A stretch of DNA of 64,000 bases, taken from contig JAGATV010000058.1 of NCBI GenBank assembly GCA_017621075.1, forward strand, positions 62,001 to 126,000, in the 5' to 3' direction. Positions within the stretch are counted from its first letter, which is position 1; each line of letters starts with the position of its first letter. The notes beneath the pieces are model-generated. The model saw only the letters and a program-made list of their open reading frames with translations. It did not search any database and was not told where the DNA came from. This stretch comes from Lachnospiraceae bacterium. GTDB taxonomy: Bacteria; Bacillota; Clostridia; Lachnospirales; Lachnospiraceae. The position numbers were made by a program, and so were the translations under genes. Positions 1 to 8,613 of the stretch are shown one piece after another.

Positions 1-893
1 ACGATCATGCCGTCATAGTAAGCGATCTTTCCGGGATTCAGCTCCTTATACTCTTCTTTTCTGCCATGGATCTCATAAAATTCTTTGATCCGATCATCCG
101 TAGTCCAGATAGAGGACAGACAGGTGGTCTCAGTGGTCATCACATCGATGCCGATACGGAAATCCGCACTTAAGGAAGCCACACCGGGACCTACGAACTC
201 CATTACTTTATTTTTCACATAGCCATTCTTGAATACAGCGCCGATAATGGCCAGGGCCACGTCCTGGGGACCTACCCCCTTCACAGGTGTGCCCTTCAGA
301 TATACACCCACCACACCGGGCATATTGATATCATAAGTCTGGTTCAAGAGCTGCTTTACCAGCTCAGGACCGCCCTCTCCCATTGCCATGGTACCCAGTG
401 CGCCGTAACGGGTGTGGGAATCGCTCCCCAGGATCATCTTGCCGCCTCCTGCAAGCATCTCCCTTGCAAACTGATGGATGACTGCCTGATGAGGAGGTAC
501 ATAGATGCCGCCATACTTCTTGGCGCAGGTCAGTCCAAACATATGGTCATCTTCGTTGATGGTGCCACCTACTGCACACAGGGAATTGTGGCAGTTGGTA
601 AGTACATAAGGCATGGGGAACTTCTGAAGGCCTGATGCTCTTGCAGTCTGAATGATCCCCACAAAGGTGATGTCATGGCTGGTCAGCTTATCAAAACGGA
701 TCTTCAGCTTCTCCATGTTGCCGGAAGTATTGTGCTCCTTCAGGATACCATAAGCAATGGTATTCTGAGCAGCTTCCTCCCTTGTGACCTCTTTCCCTGT
801 TTTTGCTTTGATCGCTGCGGTCGCCTCTGCATCATCGACAATCATCTCATTTCCGTTCAGCAGATAAGCTCCGCCCTGTAACAATTCAATCAT
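1..893 (-). CDS. Aconitase-family hydratase (YbhJ-like), 3' end outside window
   Basis: The visible N-terminal ~297 residues belong to the aconitase superfamily, whose members hydrate or dehydrate carboxylic acids using a [4Fe-4S] cluster. The segment [12 protein letters not shown] is the family's serine/histidine substrate loop, and cysteine-containing stretches ([17 protein letters not shown]) lie upstream of it. The protein resembles the group annotated simply as 'hydratase' (E. coli YbhJ type) more than housekeeping AcnA, and its substrate is unknown. Two ATGs are possible. AGGAGG at 900-905 touches the first (899) but sits 6 nt from the second (893), so 893 is chosen. The gene runs off the left edge of the window. 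It lies downstream of glgP on the same strand, separated by a terminator, so it probably has its own promoter. The family is fairly certain; the exact reaction is not. Confidence 0.8.
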   Translation of the reverse strand, partial: MIELLQGGAYLLNGNEMIVDDAEATAAIKAKTGKEVTREEAAQNTIAYGILKEHNTSGNMEKLKIRFDKLTSHDITFVGIIQTARASGLQKFPMPYVLTNCHNSLCAVGGTINEDDHMFGLTCAKKYGGIYVPPHQAVIHQFAREMLAGGGKMILGSDSHTRYGALGTMAMGEGGPELVKQLLNQTYDINMPGVVGVYLKGTPVKGVGPQDVALAIIGAVFKNGYVKNKVMEFVGPGVASLSADFRIGIDVMTTETTCLSSIWTTDDRIKEFYEIHGRKEEYKELNPGKIAYYDGMI

Positions 894-960
894 GCTCATC
901 CTCCTATCGTATCAACTGTGATCGTTGTAATACTCTCATAAAAACATATCTTAAAACATT

Positions 961-1010
961 ATAATAGAAAATAAGGGCTGATGCAATGTAAAAATATGCA
1001 TACAGCCCTT
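961..1010 (-). terminator. Rho-independent terminator after glgP
   Basis: An inverted repeat (arms AAGGGCTG at 973-980 and CAGCCCTT at 1003-1010) lies just after the glgP stop. Read on the minus strand it is followed by a T-rich stretch (ATTTTCTATTAT). It separates glgP from the hydratase gene. Confidence 0.75.
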
Positions 1011-1026
1011 GCTTTTGATTCAAAAC

Positions 1027-3528
1027 TTATTTTAAGGTCACCTTATCCAGATGCCAGATCTCATCCACATACTGTTGTATGGTTCTGTCCGAGGTGAACT
1101 TTCCGGAACATGCCACATTCAGGATCGCGCTCCTTGCCCAGCCGGCTTCATCCTTGTATGCTTCCTCCACACGCCTTTGTGCCTCGGCATAAGACTTGAA
1201 ATCTTTTAAGATAAAGTAAGTATCTGCCTTGGAAGTGGACTGTGTATTTAACAGGGAATTGTACAGGGGACGGAACAATTCCGGATCGTAGGGAGCGTAG
1301 GTTCCGTTGATCAACTGCATCAGCACCTTGCGGATATCCTGGTCATTGTTGAAGATTTCCATGGGATTATAACCGCCATAATTTTCATACTGAATGACCT
1401 CATCGGAAGTAAGACCGAAGATAAAGGCATTTTCCTTGCCCACTTCTTCCACGATCTCTACATTCGCACCGTCCATGGTGCCTAAGGTCAGTGCGCCGTT
1501 TAACATGAACTTCATGTTGCCCGTACCGGAAGCCTCCTTGCTGGCAGTGGAAATCTGTTCGGATACATCTGCTGCCGCAAAGATGATCTCCGCATTGGAA
1601 ACATTGTAGTTCTCAATAAATACTACCTTGATCTTACCACCGATGGACGCATCGTTATTGATCACATCCGCCACGGAATTGATCAGCTTGATGGTCAGCT
1701 TGGCATTGCGATAGCCTGCTGCCGCCTTGGCGCCAAAGATAAAGGTCCTGGGGTAAAATTCCATTTCGGGATGCTCCTTCAGTTCATTGTAAAGATACAT
1801 GACATGAAGGATGTTCAAAAGCTGGCGCTTGTACTCATGGAGACGCTTTACCTGCACATCAAAGATAGAACGGGGATTTACCTCAATGCCGTTGTGTTCC
1901 ATGATATATTTTGCCAGGCGCACCTTGTTCTGGTATTTGATGTTCATGAATTCCTGCTGTGCCTTCTTGTCATCCGCATAAACCTTCAGGCGGCTGATCT
2001 GAGGCAGATCCGTGATCCATTCGCTTCCCACATGGTCGGTGACCCAGTCTGCCAACAGGGGATTGCCATGCAGAAGGAATCTTCTCTGGGTGATACCGTT
2101 GGTCTTGTTGTTGAAGCGCTCGGGATACATCTCATAAAAATCACGAAGCTCCTGCTTCTTTAAAATTTCCGTGTGCAATCTTGCCACACCGTTGACAGAA
2201 TAGCCGGCAACGATAGCCATGTGGGCCATCTTTACCTGACCGTCGTAGATGATCGCCATCTTGCGGATCTTATCCTGCACATCCACACCGGGCACATTGC
2301 TGTATTTCTCCTGGATCTCGAGGATAAATCTGCGATTGATCTCCTCCACGATCTGATAGACTCTGGGAAGCAGTCTGGAGAAGAGTTCGATAGGCCATTT
2401 CTCCAATGCCTCAGCCATAATGGTATGGTTGGTGTAGGCACAGGTCTTGGTGGTCACTTCCCATGCTTCCTCCCAGGTCAGATAATAATCATCCATCAGC
2501 ACACGCATCAGTTCCGCAATGGCCACCGTGGGATGGGTGTCATTTAACTGAAAGGTGACCTTCTCATGGAACTTGCGGATATCGTCGTGCTTTCTCATAT
2601 ATTTCTCCACTGCCTCCTGCACGGATGCGGAGATGAAGAAGTACTGCTGTTTCAGACGCAGCTCTTTTCCGGCATAGTGATTGTCGTTGGGGTAGAGCAC
2701 CTCCACAATATTCCTTGCCAGGTTGGCCTGTTCCACTGCCTTCTGGTAATCCCCCTTGTCGAAAGAATCCAGTTGGAAGCACTCCACAGGCTCAGCATCC
2801 CAGATACGCAGGGTATTTACGATGCCGTTGCCATATCCCACGATAGGGAAATCAAAGGGAACCGCCTTCACGGACTGATAGCCCTCCTGGGTAAATATGT
2901 TCCTGCCGTTCTCATCCTGATGTACCGTTACATACCCGCCGAATTTCACGATCTTGGCGTACTCAGGTCTGCGCAGTTCAAAAGGATTGCCGTCTGCCAG
3001 CCAGTTGTCCGGCACCTCCACCTGATAACCGTCCCTGATCTCCTGCTTGAACATGCCATAGCGGTAACGGATGCCGCAGCCATAAGCCGGATATCCCAAA
3101 GTGGCAAGGGAATCCATGAAGCAGGCCGCCAGTCTTCCCAGACCGCCGTTGCCCAATGCTGCATCCGGCTCCTGATCCTCTATCACATTCAGATCCAGGC
3201 CCAACTCTGCCAGTGCTTCCTTCACGGGCTTATAAGCCTGCATATTGATCATATTATTGCCCAGTGCACGGCCCATCAGAAATTCCATGGACATATAGTA
3301 CACCATCTTGGGATCTTCCTTCTCGTAAGCCTTCTGGGTATTCATCCAGTTCTCCACGATCTGATCCTTGATGGCATATGACACTGCCTGAAAGATCTGC
3401 TGCGGCGTAGCTTCCTCCAAAGTCTTGCGGTATAAAGTCTTTACATTGTACAGGACACTTCTTTTAAAGAGTTCTTTATCAAACTTGTTGACATTCTTCT
3501 TGCTTGCGGCACTGATTGTATTTTTCAC
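1027..3528 (-). CDS. glgP: Glycogen/starch phosphorylase (GT35)
   Basis: The enzyme releases glucose-1-phosphate from alpha-1,4-glucan by phosphorolysis in the cytoplasm. At 833 residues it has normal length for GT35 phosphorylases. The pyridoxal-phosphate site is plain: EASGTGNMKFMLNG with the Schiff-base lysine at about residue 673. NGGLGRLAACFMDS and RVSLAEKV-type phosphate-site surroundings (VQVKRLHEYKRQLL) are also in place. The start is GTG at 3528, preceded by AAGGAGAG about 7 nt upstream. A sigma-A promoter (TTGGAA, 17 nt, TATAAT) lies in the gap after ileS, and a terminator follows, so the gene appears monocistronic. It works with glgC/glgD near 29-31 kb, which make the ADP-glucose for glycogen. 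Bacterial members accept glycogen or maltodextrin; the preferred glucan cannot be told from sequence. Confidence 0.97.
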   Translation of the reverse strand: MKNTISAASKKNVNKFDKELFKRSVLYNVKTLYRKTLEEATPQQIFQAVSYAIKDQIVENWMNTQKAYEKEDPKMVYYMSMEFLMGRALGNNMINMQAYKPVKEALAELGLDLNVIEDQEPDAALGNGGLGRLAACFMDSLATLGYPAYGCGIRYRYGMFKQEIRDGYQVEVPDNWLADGNPFELRRPEYAKIVKFGGYVTVHQDENGRNIFTQEGYQSVKAVPFDFPIVGYGNGIVNTLRIWDAEPVECFQLDSFDKGDYQKAVEQANLARNIVEVLYPNDNHYAGKELRLKQQYFFISASVQEAVEKYMRKHDDIRKFHEKVTFQLNDTHPTVAIAELMRVLMDDYYLTWEEAWEVTTKTCAYTNHTIMAEALEKWPIELFSRLLPRVYQIVEEINRRFILEIQEKYSNVPGVDVQDKIRKMAIIYDGQVKMAHMAIVAGYSVNGVARLHTEILKKQELRDFYEMYPERFNNKTNGITQRRFLLHGNPLLADWVTDHVGSEWITDLPQISRLKVYADDKKAQQEFMNIKYQNKVRLAKYIMEHNGIEVNPRSIFDVQVKRLHEYKRQLLNILHVMYLYNELKEHPEMEFYPRTFIFGAKAAAGYRNAKLTIKLINSVADVINNDASIGGKIKVVFIENYNVSNAEIIFAAADVSEQISTASKEASGTGNMKFMLNGALTLGTMDGANVEIVEEVGKENAFIFGLTSDEVIQYENYGGYNPMEIFNNDQDIRKVLMQLINGTYAPYDPELFRPLYNSLLNTQSTSKADTYFILKDFKSYAEAQRRVEEAYKDEAGWARSAILNVACSGKFTSDRTIQQYVDEIWHLDKVTLK

Positions 3529-3574
3529 GCAATGCTCTCCTTTCGTCCCTTATCATACAGCGAACTTTGATATT

Positions 3575-3603
3575 ATTATAACAAAGATTTTCACAGATTC
3601 CAA
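3575..3603 (-). promoter_or_regulatory. Sigma-A promoter of glgP
   Basis: On the minus strand, TTGGAA (3598-3603), a 17-nt spacer and TATAAT (3575-3580) lie about 50 nt before the glgP start. This is an inference from sequence match alone. Confidence 0.65.
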
Positions 3604-3616
3604 CTACCTTTTCCTT

Positions 3617-6600
3617 TTATTCGGAAACTTTTTCCACGGAAATAGCAGCCTGCTCTCCATTGATGTTCCACTCTTTTGACACTGCGAACGTTTTGCCGCT
3701 GACCAGTTCATCCGCCAGCACCTTGCCTGCGATGGCAGCCTCATTGCGGGAAACAATGGCTGACAACTTCTCATTATCATTGACGGAAACCCTGATATGG
3801 TCCATAACCTCAAAATCCGCATCCTTACGCATGGTCTGGATCTTGCTGATGATCTCGTAAACGAAGCCTTCCTCGATGAGTTCTTCCGTCAGATTGGTAT
3901 CCAACACCACGGTCATCTTATTGTCTTCCTGGGATACATAGCCTTCTTTCTGGGCTATGTCGATCAAAAGATCCTCCTTGGTCAGCTCCACGTCTGTGCC
4001 ATCCACAGTAAATCTCAATGCACCGTCTGCATTCAGCTCATCCATGGCCGCATTTCCGTCCAGGGAAGCCAGCATCTTCTGGATGCCGCCAAGCTGCTTA
4101 CCGTATTTGGGACCCACAGTGCGCAGCTGGGGCTTAAAGGTGTAGGAGGTAAAGTCTCTCACGTCATCCGTAAAGACTACTTCCTTCACATTCAGCTCCT
4201 CTTTGATGATATCGGTGTAGAATGCATCCAGGGTAAAGTCTGCCTTCACATACATGCGGCTGATGGGCTGGCGGTTCTTGATGGCAGCTTCATTACGGCA
4301 CGCACGCCCCATCACCACGGCATCCAGGACATCCTCCATATCCTCCTCCAGCTTCTTGTTGATATAAGCCTTCTCTGCCACAGGAAAATCGCACAGATGG
4401 ATACTTTCCGGAGCATCCTTGTCAATGCTTCTCACCAGATTCTGATAGATGTCCTCTGTCATGAAAGGGATCATGGGAGCTGCTGCCTTGCTGATGGTCA
4501 CAAGCGCCGTGTACAGGGTCATGTAAGCATTGATCTTATCCCGTTCCATACCCTTGGCCCAGAATCTTTCGCGGCTTCTTCTCACATACCAGTTGCTCAT
4601 CTCATCCACGAAATCCTGAAGTACTTTTGCCGCCTCGGGGATACGGTATTTGTCCAGATTGCCATCCACTTCTCCCACTGCGGTATTTAACCTGGACAGA
4701 AGCCATTTATCCATGATGGGCAGCTTATCATATTCCAATTGATGCTTGGTGGCATCAAATCCGTCGATATTTGCATACAGCACGAAGAATGCGTAGGTAT
4801 TCCACAGGGTGCCCATGAACTTACGCTGTCCCTCCATCACAGCCTTTCCGGAGAAACGCTTGGGCAGCCAGGGAGCGGAACTGGTGTAGAAATACCATCT
4901 GATGGCATCTGCGCCATACTCCTCAAGAGCCTCAAAAGGATCTACCGCATTTCCTTTGCTCTTGCTCATCTTCTGGCCGTTCTCATCCTGCACATGCCCC
5001 AGTACGATGACATTCTCATAAGGAGCTTTATTGAACAGAAGCGTGGATTCTGCCAACAGGGAATAGAACCAGCCGCGGGTCTGGTCCACAGCCTCGGAAA
5101 TAAACTGCGCCGGGAACTGCTTCTCAAACAGTTCTTTGTTCTCAAAAGGATAGTGGTGCTGGGCAAAGGGCATGGCACCGGAATCAAACCAGCAGTCGAT
5201 CACCTCGGGCACACGCTTCATCTGCCTGCCGCACTTAGGACAGGTAATGGTGATCTCATCGATATAAGGGCGATGGAACTCTACGGTCTTTGCCTTTTCG
5301 TTACCGCTCATCTGATACAGTTCTTCCCTGCTTCCGATGGAATGCATGTTACCGCATTCACATTCCCAGATATTTAACGGAGTTCCCCAGTAGCGGTTGC
5401 GGGATACGCCCCAGTCCTGGATATTTTCCAGCCAGTTTCCGAAACGGCCTTCCCCGATGGATTCCGGTATCCAGTTGATGGTCTTGTTGTTGCGCACCAG
5501 ATCATCACGCACCGCAGTCATCTTGATGAACCAGGATTCTCTTGCATAATAGATAAGAGGAGTGTCACATCTCCAGCAGAAAGGATAATCATGCTCAAAT
5601 TTCGGTGCGGAGAACAGCTTGCCTTCTGCGTCCAGATCCTTTAAGATCTCAGGGTCCGCATCCTTTACGAATTTTCCGGCATAAGGAGTCTCCTCAGTCA
5701 GATCACCCTTGCCATCCACAAACTGTACAAAAGGCAGATCGTACCTTCTGCCCACCTGGGCATCATCCTCACCAAAAGCAGGTGCAATGTGGACAATACC
5801 GGTACCGTCCGTCATTGTGACATAACTGTCACAAGTGACATAATGAGCATCCTTCTTCTGCTTTGCAGCAGCCTCTCCGGCACAGACAAACAAAGGCTCA
5901 TAAGCCTTTCTCTCCAGATCCTTTCCCACATAAGTCTCAAGGATCTCATAGGCAGCCTCGCCCTCCTTGGCAAGATCACCCAGGACTCTGTCTAAAAGTG
6001 CCTGTGCCATATAATAAGTATAGCCGTCTGCCGCCTTTACTTTGACATATGTCTCATCAGGATTCACGCACAATGCCACATTGGAAGGCAGGGTCCAGGG
6101 TGTGGTGGTCCATGCCAGGAAATAAGCATCTTCTCCCACTACCTTGAAACGCACTACCGCAGAACGCTCCTTTACCGCCTTGTACCCCTGTGCCACCTCA
6201 TGGCTGGACAGCGGAGTACCGCAGCGGGGACAATAGGGGACGATCTTAAAGCCCTTGTAAAGAAGTCCCTTATCCCAGATCGTCTTAAGAGCCCACCACT
6301 CGGACTCAATAAAATTATCATCATAAGTTACATAAGGATTCTCCATGTCAGCCCAGAAGCCAACGGTAGCAGAGAAATCCTCCCACATACCCTTATATTT
6401 CCAGACGCTTTCCTTACATTTGGTAATGAACGGGTCCAGACCATACTCTTCAATCTGTTCCTTGCCGTCCAGCCCTAAAAGCTTCTCTACTTCCAGCTCA
6501 ACGGGAAGACCATGGGTATCCCAGCCCGCCTTACGGGGCACCATATATCCCTTCATAGTGCGGTATCTGGGGATCATATCCTTGATGGTACGGGTCTCCA

Positions 6601-6775
6601 CATGGCCGATGTGGGGCTTTCCGTTTGCGGTGGGCGGTCCGTCATAGAAGGTGTATGTCTCACCTTCCTTGCGGTGTTCCATACTCTTCTTAAAAATGTC
6701 ATTGTCCTTCCAGAATCTCTCCACTGCCTTTTCGCGGTCCACAAAATTCAGATTTGTAGATACTTGCTTGTACAT
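3617..6775 (-). CDS. ileS: Isoleucyl-tRNA synthetase, long (type 2, eukaryote-like) form
   Basis: This class I enzyme charges tRNA-Ile. HIGH lies at residues 55-58 within GPPTANGKPHIGHV and KMSKS near residue 602. At 1052 residues it is longer than the usual bacterial type 1 enzyme (~930). N-terminal segments such as FWADMENPYVTYDDN and the absence of a clear C-terminal cysteine zinc finger match type 2 IleRS, the group that includes plasmid MupA and tends to tolerate mupirocin. The HIGH motif itself is canonical. The start at 6775 follows AAAGGAAG with a ~6-nt gap. The gene sits behind an isoleucine T-box leader and a strong promoter, so expression should rise when tRNA-Ile is uncharged. This appears to be the housekeeping synthetase, as no second copy is visible here. 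Drug tolerance is inference only. Confidence 0.97.
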   Translation of the reverse strand: MYKQVSTNLNFVDREKAVERFWKDNDIFKKSMEHRKEGETYTFYDGPPTANGKPHIGHVETRTIKDMIPRYRTMKGYMVPRKAGWDTHGLPVELEVEKLLGLDGKEQIEEYGLDPFITKCKESVWKYKGMWEDFSATVGFWADMENPYVTYDDNFIESEWWALKTIWDKGLLYKGFKIVPYCPRCGTPLSSHEVAQGYKAVKERSAVVRFKVVGEDAYFLAWTTTPWTLPSNVALCVNPDETYVKVKAADGYTYYMAQALLDRVLGDLAKEGEAAYEILETYVGKDLERKAYEPLFVCAGEAAAKQKKDAHYVTCDSYVTMTDGTGIVHIAPAFGEDDAQVGRRYDLPFVQFVDGKGDLTEETPYAGKFVKDADPEILKDLDAEGKLFSAPKFEHDYPFCWRCDTPLIYYARESWFIKMTAVRDDLVRNNKTINWIPESIGEGRFGNWLENIQDWGVSRNRYWGTPLNIWECECGNMHSIGSREELYQMSGNEKAKTVEFHRPYIDEITITCPKCGRQMKRVPEVIDCWFDSGAMPFAQHHYPFENKELFEKQFPAQFISEAVDQTRGWFYSLLAESTLLFNKAPYENVIVLGHVQDENGQKMSKSKGNAVDPFEALEEYGADAIRWYFYTSSAPWLPKRFSGKAVMEGQRKFMGTLWNTYAFFVLYANIDGFDATKHQLEYDKLPIMDKWLLSRLNTAVGEVDGNLDKYRIPEAAKVLQDFVDEMSNWYVRRSRERFWAKGMERDKINAYMTLYTALVTISKAAAPMIPFMTEDIYQNLVRSIDKDAPESIHLCDFPVAEKAYINKKLEEDMEDVLDAVVMGRACRNEAAIKNRQPISRMYVKADFTLDAFYTDIIKEELNVKEVVFTDDVRDFTSYTFKPQLRTVGPKYGKQLGGIQKMLASLDGNAAMDELNADGALRFTVDGTDVELTKEDLLIDIAQKEGYVSQEDNKMTVVLDTNLTEELIEEGFVYEIISKIQTMRKDADFEVMDHIRVSVNDNEKLSAIVSRNEAAIAGKVLADELVSGKTFAVSKEWNINGEQAAISVEKVSE

Positions 6776-6830
6776 GTTACGCTTCCTTTCCCTGGTTCAT
6801 TTTCCTGTCTGTTTTTGACGATGTACAGAT

Positions 6831-6862
6831 AAAAAAGCTCCGCCCTGTAATAGGGCGAAGCT
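6831..6862 (-). terminator. T-box-controlled terminator hairpin
   Basis: On the minus strand, AGCTTCGCCCT pairs with AGGGCGGAGCT around a short ATTAC loop and is followed by TTTTTT. It is the OFF-state hairpin of the ileS T-box. Confidence 0.85.
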
Positions 6863-7100
6863 CTCACATCGCAAACCACCTGTTACAACATACTTCCCAT
6901 GCCCTGACCGGCGCAGGTCCACAGGAGTGATATGGTTCCCCATAACGCAGGGAAAACGTCCGGAACTACTGGTTTCCTTTGGTCCCGGCTGCTCAGAAGT
7001 GATCTTCCCTGCCGTCCTACTTGCTCCGGTCTCACACCGTCACCGGATCGCTGGGCCTTTCAAAGGGCAGGTACTGTCTTCGTCACCGCATTTATACTAT
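6831..7100 (-). promoter_or_regulatory. T-box riboswitch, isoleucine-specific, upstream of ileS
   Basis: The ~270-nt leader ends with the T-box core AACAGGTGGTTTGCG (6870-6884 on the complement), directly before a terminator hairpin. The core contains TGGT, complementary to an ACCA tRNA 3' end. Upstream, the specifier region reads GAAGATCACTTCTGAGC. Its ATC triplet (complement of 7001-7003) is an isoleucine codon followed by a purine, as T-boxes require. A stem I-like distal region (AGTACC, then GGTGACGGTGTGAGACC) lies further 5'. Uncharged tRNA-Ile is expected to stabilise the antiterminator and allow ileS transcription. The core departs from the textbook GGTGGNACCGCG. Confidence 0.85.
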
Positions 7101-7106
7101 AAAACT

Positions 7107-7136
7107 ATAATATATCGCTCTTTTTTCAGTTGTCAA
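7107..7136 (-). promoter_or_regulatory. Sigma-A promoter of the ileS leader
   Basis: TTGACA (complement of 7131-7136), an 18-nt spacer and TATTAT (complement of 7107-7112). The -35 box overlaps the stop codon of the upstream lipoprotein gene (7133-7135), so the two genes abut with no spare sequence. Confidence 0.75.
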
Positions 7137-8416
7137 GAGTTTTTCTGACCGCGGACCTGTCCCTCTGCCAGGATCTGCTGCAGGATAGCACTGGCATCCT
7201 CTTCGCTGTCAGCCGTCTGAACAGAGAAAAGCTGATAGGTATATCCGTCCATGCATGCGATATAGCAGTCAACAGTGGCGGTCACACCGTACATATCCAG
7301 TACAAACTTGCATCTTAAGGTCTCGCCCAGGCAGGTGAGACCGTAATTTTCAACGGTCACATTATCCGCATCCAGGCCAAGCTGGGTGAAATACTGTTTC
7401 AAAAATTCTGATCCGGTGTCATCCTTCAGGAATTCTGTGATGCTTGCATCCTCTCCCTCATAAGAACGTCCGATGCTGATGAAACAGTCTGCGGTATCGG
7501 TATCTCCTCCGGGTGCATAGACACTCGTGCTATAATCGTCATCCGCATTATAGTCCTCCTCCCATCCCTGGGGAAGTTCGAACTTCAGATAACCTGTGGA
7601 CACGGTCACCACATCCTTTTCACCGCTTGCCAGGAAAGCATCCAGCTTCGCCTGTGCGGCATCAGCATCCCAATCGATCTCAAAGCCATAGAAACTCTCT
7701 AATTCTTCCACTAACAGAGGGGTCTTGCCGGTAGCCTCGGTAGCATTGATCTCGGTGGATACCAGCACGCTGGTATTCTTGTCCAGCTCCTTCAGGTAAT
7801 AAGTACAGAATACGGGATAATATTCCTTACCCCAACTGTCATAATATAAATACTCCACGGATGCCCTTGCAGAAACACCGTCAGATTCCACTTCCGAAAT
7901 GGTCAGGTCCCTGTAATCCACGCTGTAGAACTCATCATACTCATATTCCAGATAGCTCTCCAGATTCTCCTCTACCGTATAATCCTCCTGGTGATACTGG
8001 ATCTGGGGATTTAAGCATACATACAGCTCCAGGCCCAAGCGTTCTGCCCTGGCGTAATCCCTGTTGACGGTATTGTAATCGCCCTGAGGGAGGAACACCG
8101 TCAGCTTTTGATTCTCCATCTTGCCAGTCTCGGCATTCTGTGTGCTCTCCGTCATGAGAGTCTCCGCATACAGATATTCAAAATCTGCTTCGCTCTCATC
8201 AAAATCACCGCCCAGCACAACTCCGCTCACAGGCTCCACGGTTGCGGTCTCTTCCACAGATTCCGTCATAGAGGTCCCCTCTTGTGCATCGGTTTCCTCA
8301 ACGGACGCATTTTTCTTTCCCCCAAGCCCCATAGTCTTCATCACATCTTCCGTACCGCAGGCTGTCATTGACAACATTGCCACGCAAAGCACCACAGCTA
8401 GCAAACGCTTTTTCAT
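7133..8416 (-). CDS. Secreted lipoprotein of unknown function
   Basis: The 427-residue product begins MKKRLLAVVLCVAML and has a lipobox (SMTAC-G) around residues 17-21. It should therefore be exported, lipidated on cysteine and held on the outer face of the membrane. A low-complexity linker rich in E, T, V and S follows (roughly residues 30-65), typical of a tether. The remainder is an acidic, soluble, apparently two-part region without a domain I recognise. A frame extending 10 codons further upstream exists, but AAGGAGG sits 8 nt before this ATG, fixing the start at 8416. A TTGACG-17-TATAGT promoter lies upstream, divergent from the GGDEF gene. No enzymatic motif is visible, so I assign no function. 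Confidence 0.8.
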   Translation of the reverse strand: MKKRLLAVVLCVAMLSMTACGTEDVMKTMGLGGKKNASVEETDAQEGTSMTESVEETATVEPVSGVVLGGDFDESEADFEYLYAETLMTESTQNAETGKMENQKLTVFLPQGDYNTVNRDYARAERLGLELYVCLNPQIQYHQEDYTVEENLESYLEYEYDEFYSVDYRDLTISEVESDGVSARASVEYLYYDSWGKEYYPVFCTYYLKELDKNTSVLVSTEINATEATGKTPLLVEELESFYGFEIDWDADAAQAKLDAFLASGEKDVVTVSTGYLKFELPQGWEEDYNADDDYSTSVYAPGGDTDTADCFISIGRSYEGEDASITEFLKDDTGSEFLKQYFTQLGLDADNVTVENYGLTCLGETLRCKFVLDMYGVTATVDCYIACMDGYTYQLFSVQTADSEEDASAILQQILAEGQVRGQKNS

Positions 8417-8452
8417 TTCAGCACCCTCCTTAAGTGTATAAATCACAAGATT

Positions 8453-8481
8453 ACTATAGCAATTTCATCAAATTTCGTCAA
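8453..8481 (-). promoter_or_regulatory. Sigma-A promoter of the lipoprotein gene
   Basis: TTGACG (complement of 8476-8481), exactly 17 nt, TATAGT (complement of 8453-8458), about 35 nt before the start codon. Confidence 0.7.
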
Positions 8482-8518
8482 TTATTATTTTCCCATTGGG
8501 CATTTTCCTTTCCCTTTC

Positions 8519-8548
8519 TTGCTTTTATCCCCGGACAGAGTGTATAAT
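8519..8548 (+). promoter_or_regulatory. Sigma-A promoter of the GGDEF gene
   Basis: TTGCTT (8519-8524), 18-nt spacer, TATAAT (8543-8548), divergent from the lipoprotein promoter. Confidence 0.65.
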
Positions 8549-8613
8549 CAAAGTACATGATATGATCAGAAGATATGGCAGGACAGTTTCCGCACTCGAA
8601 GGGAGGAAGGCCC

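Noticed and set aside
2566..3381. A 271-codon plus-strand frame
   Set aside because: It is antisense to glgP, with no start signal and a composition typical of a mirror frame.
3797..4690. A 297-codon plus-strand frame
   Set aside because: It is antisense to ileS, without ribosome-binding site or any recognisable domain.
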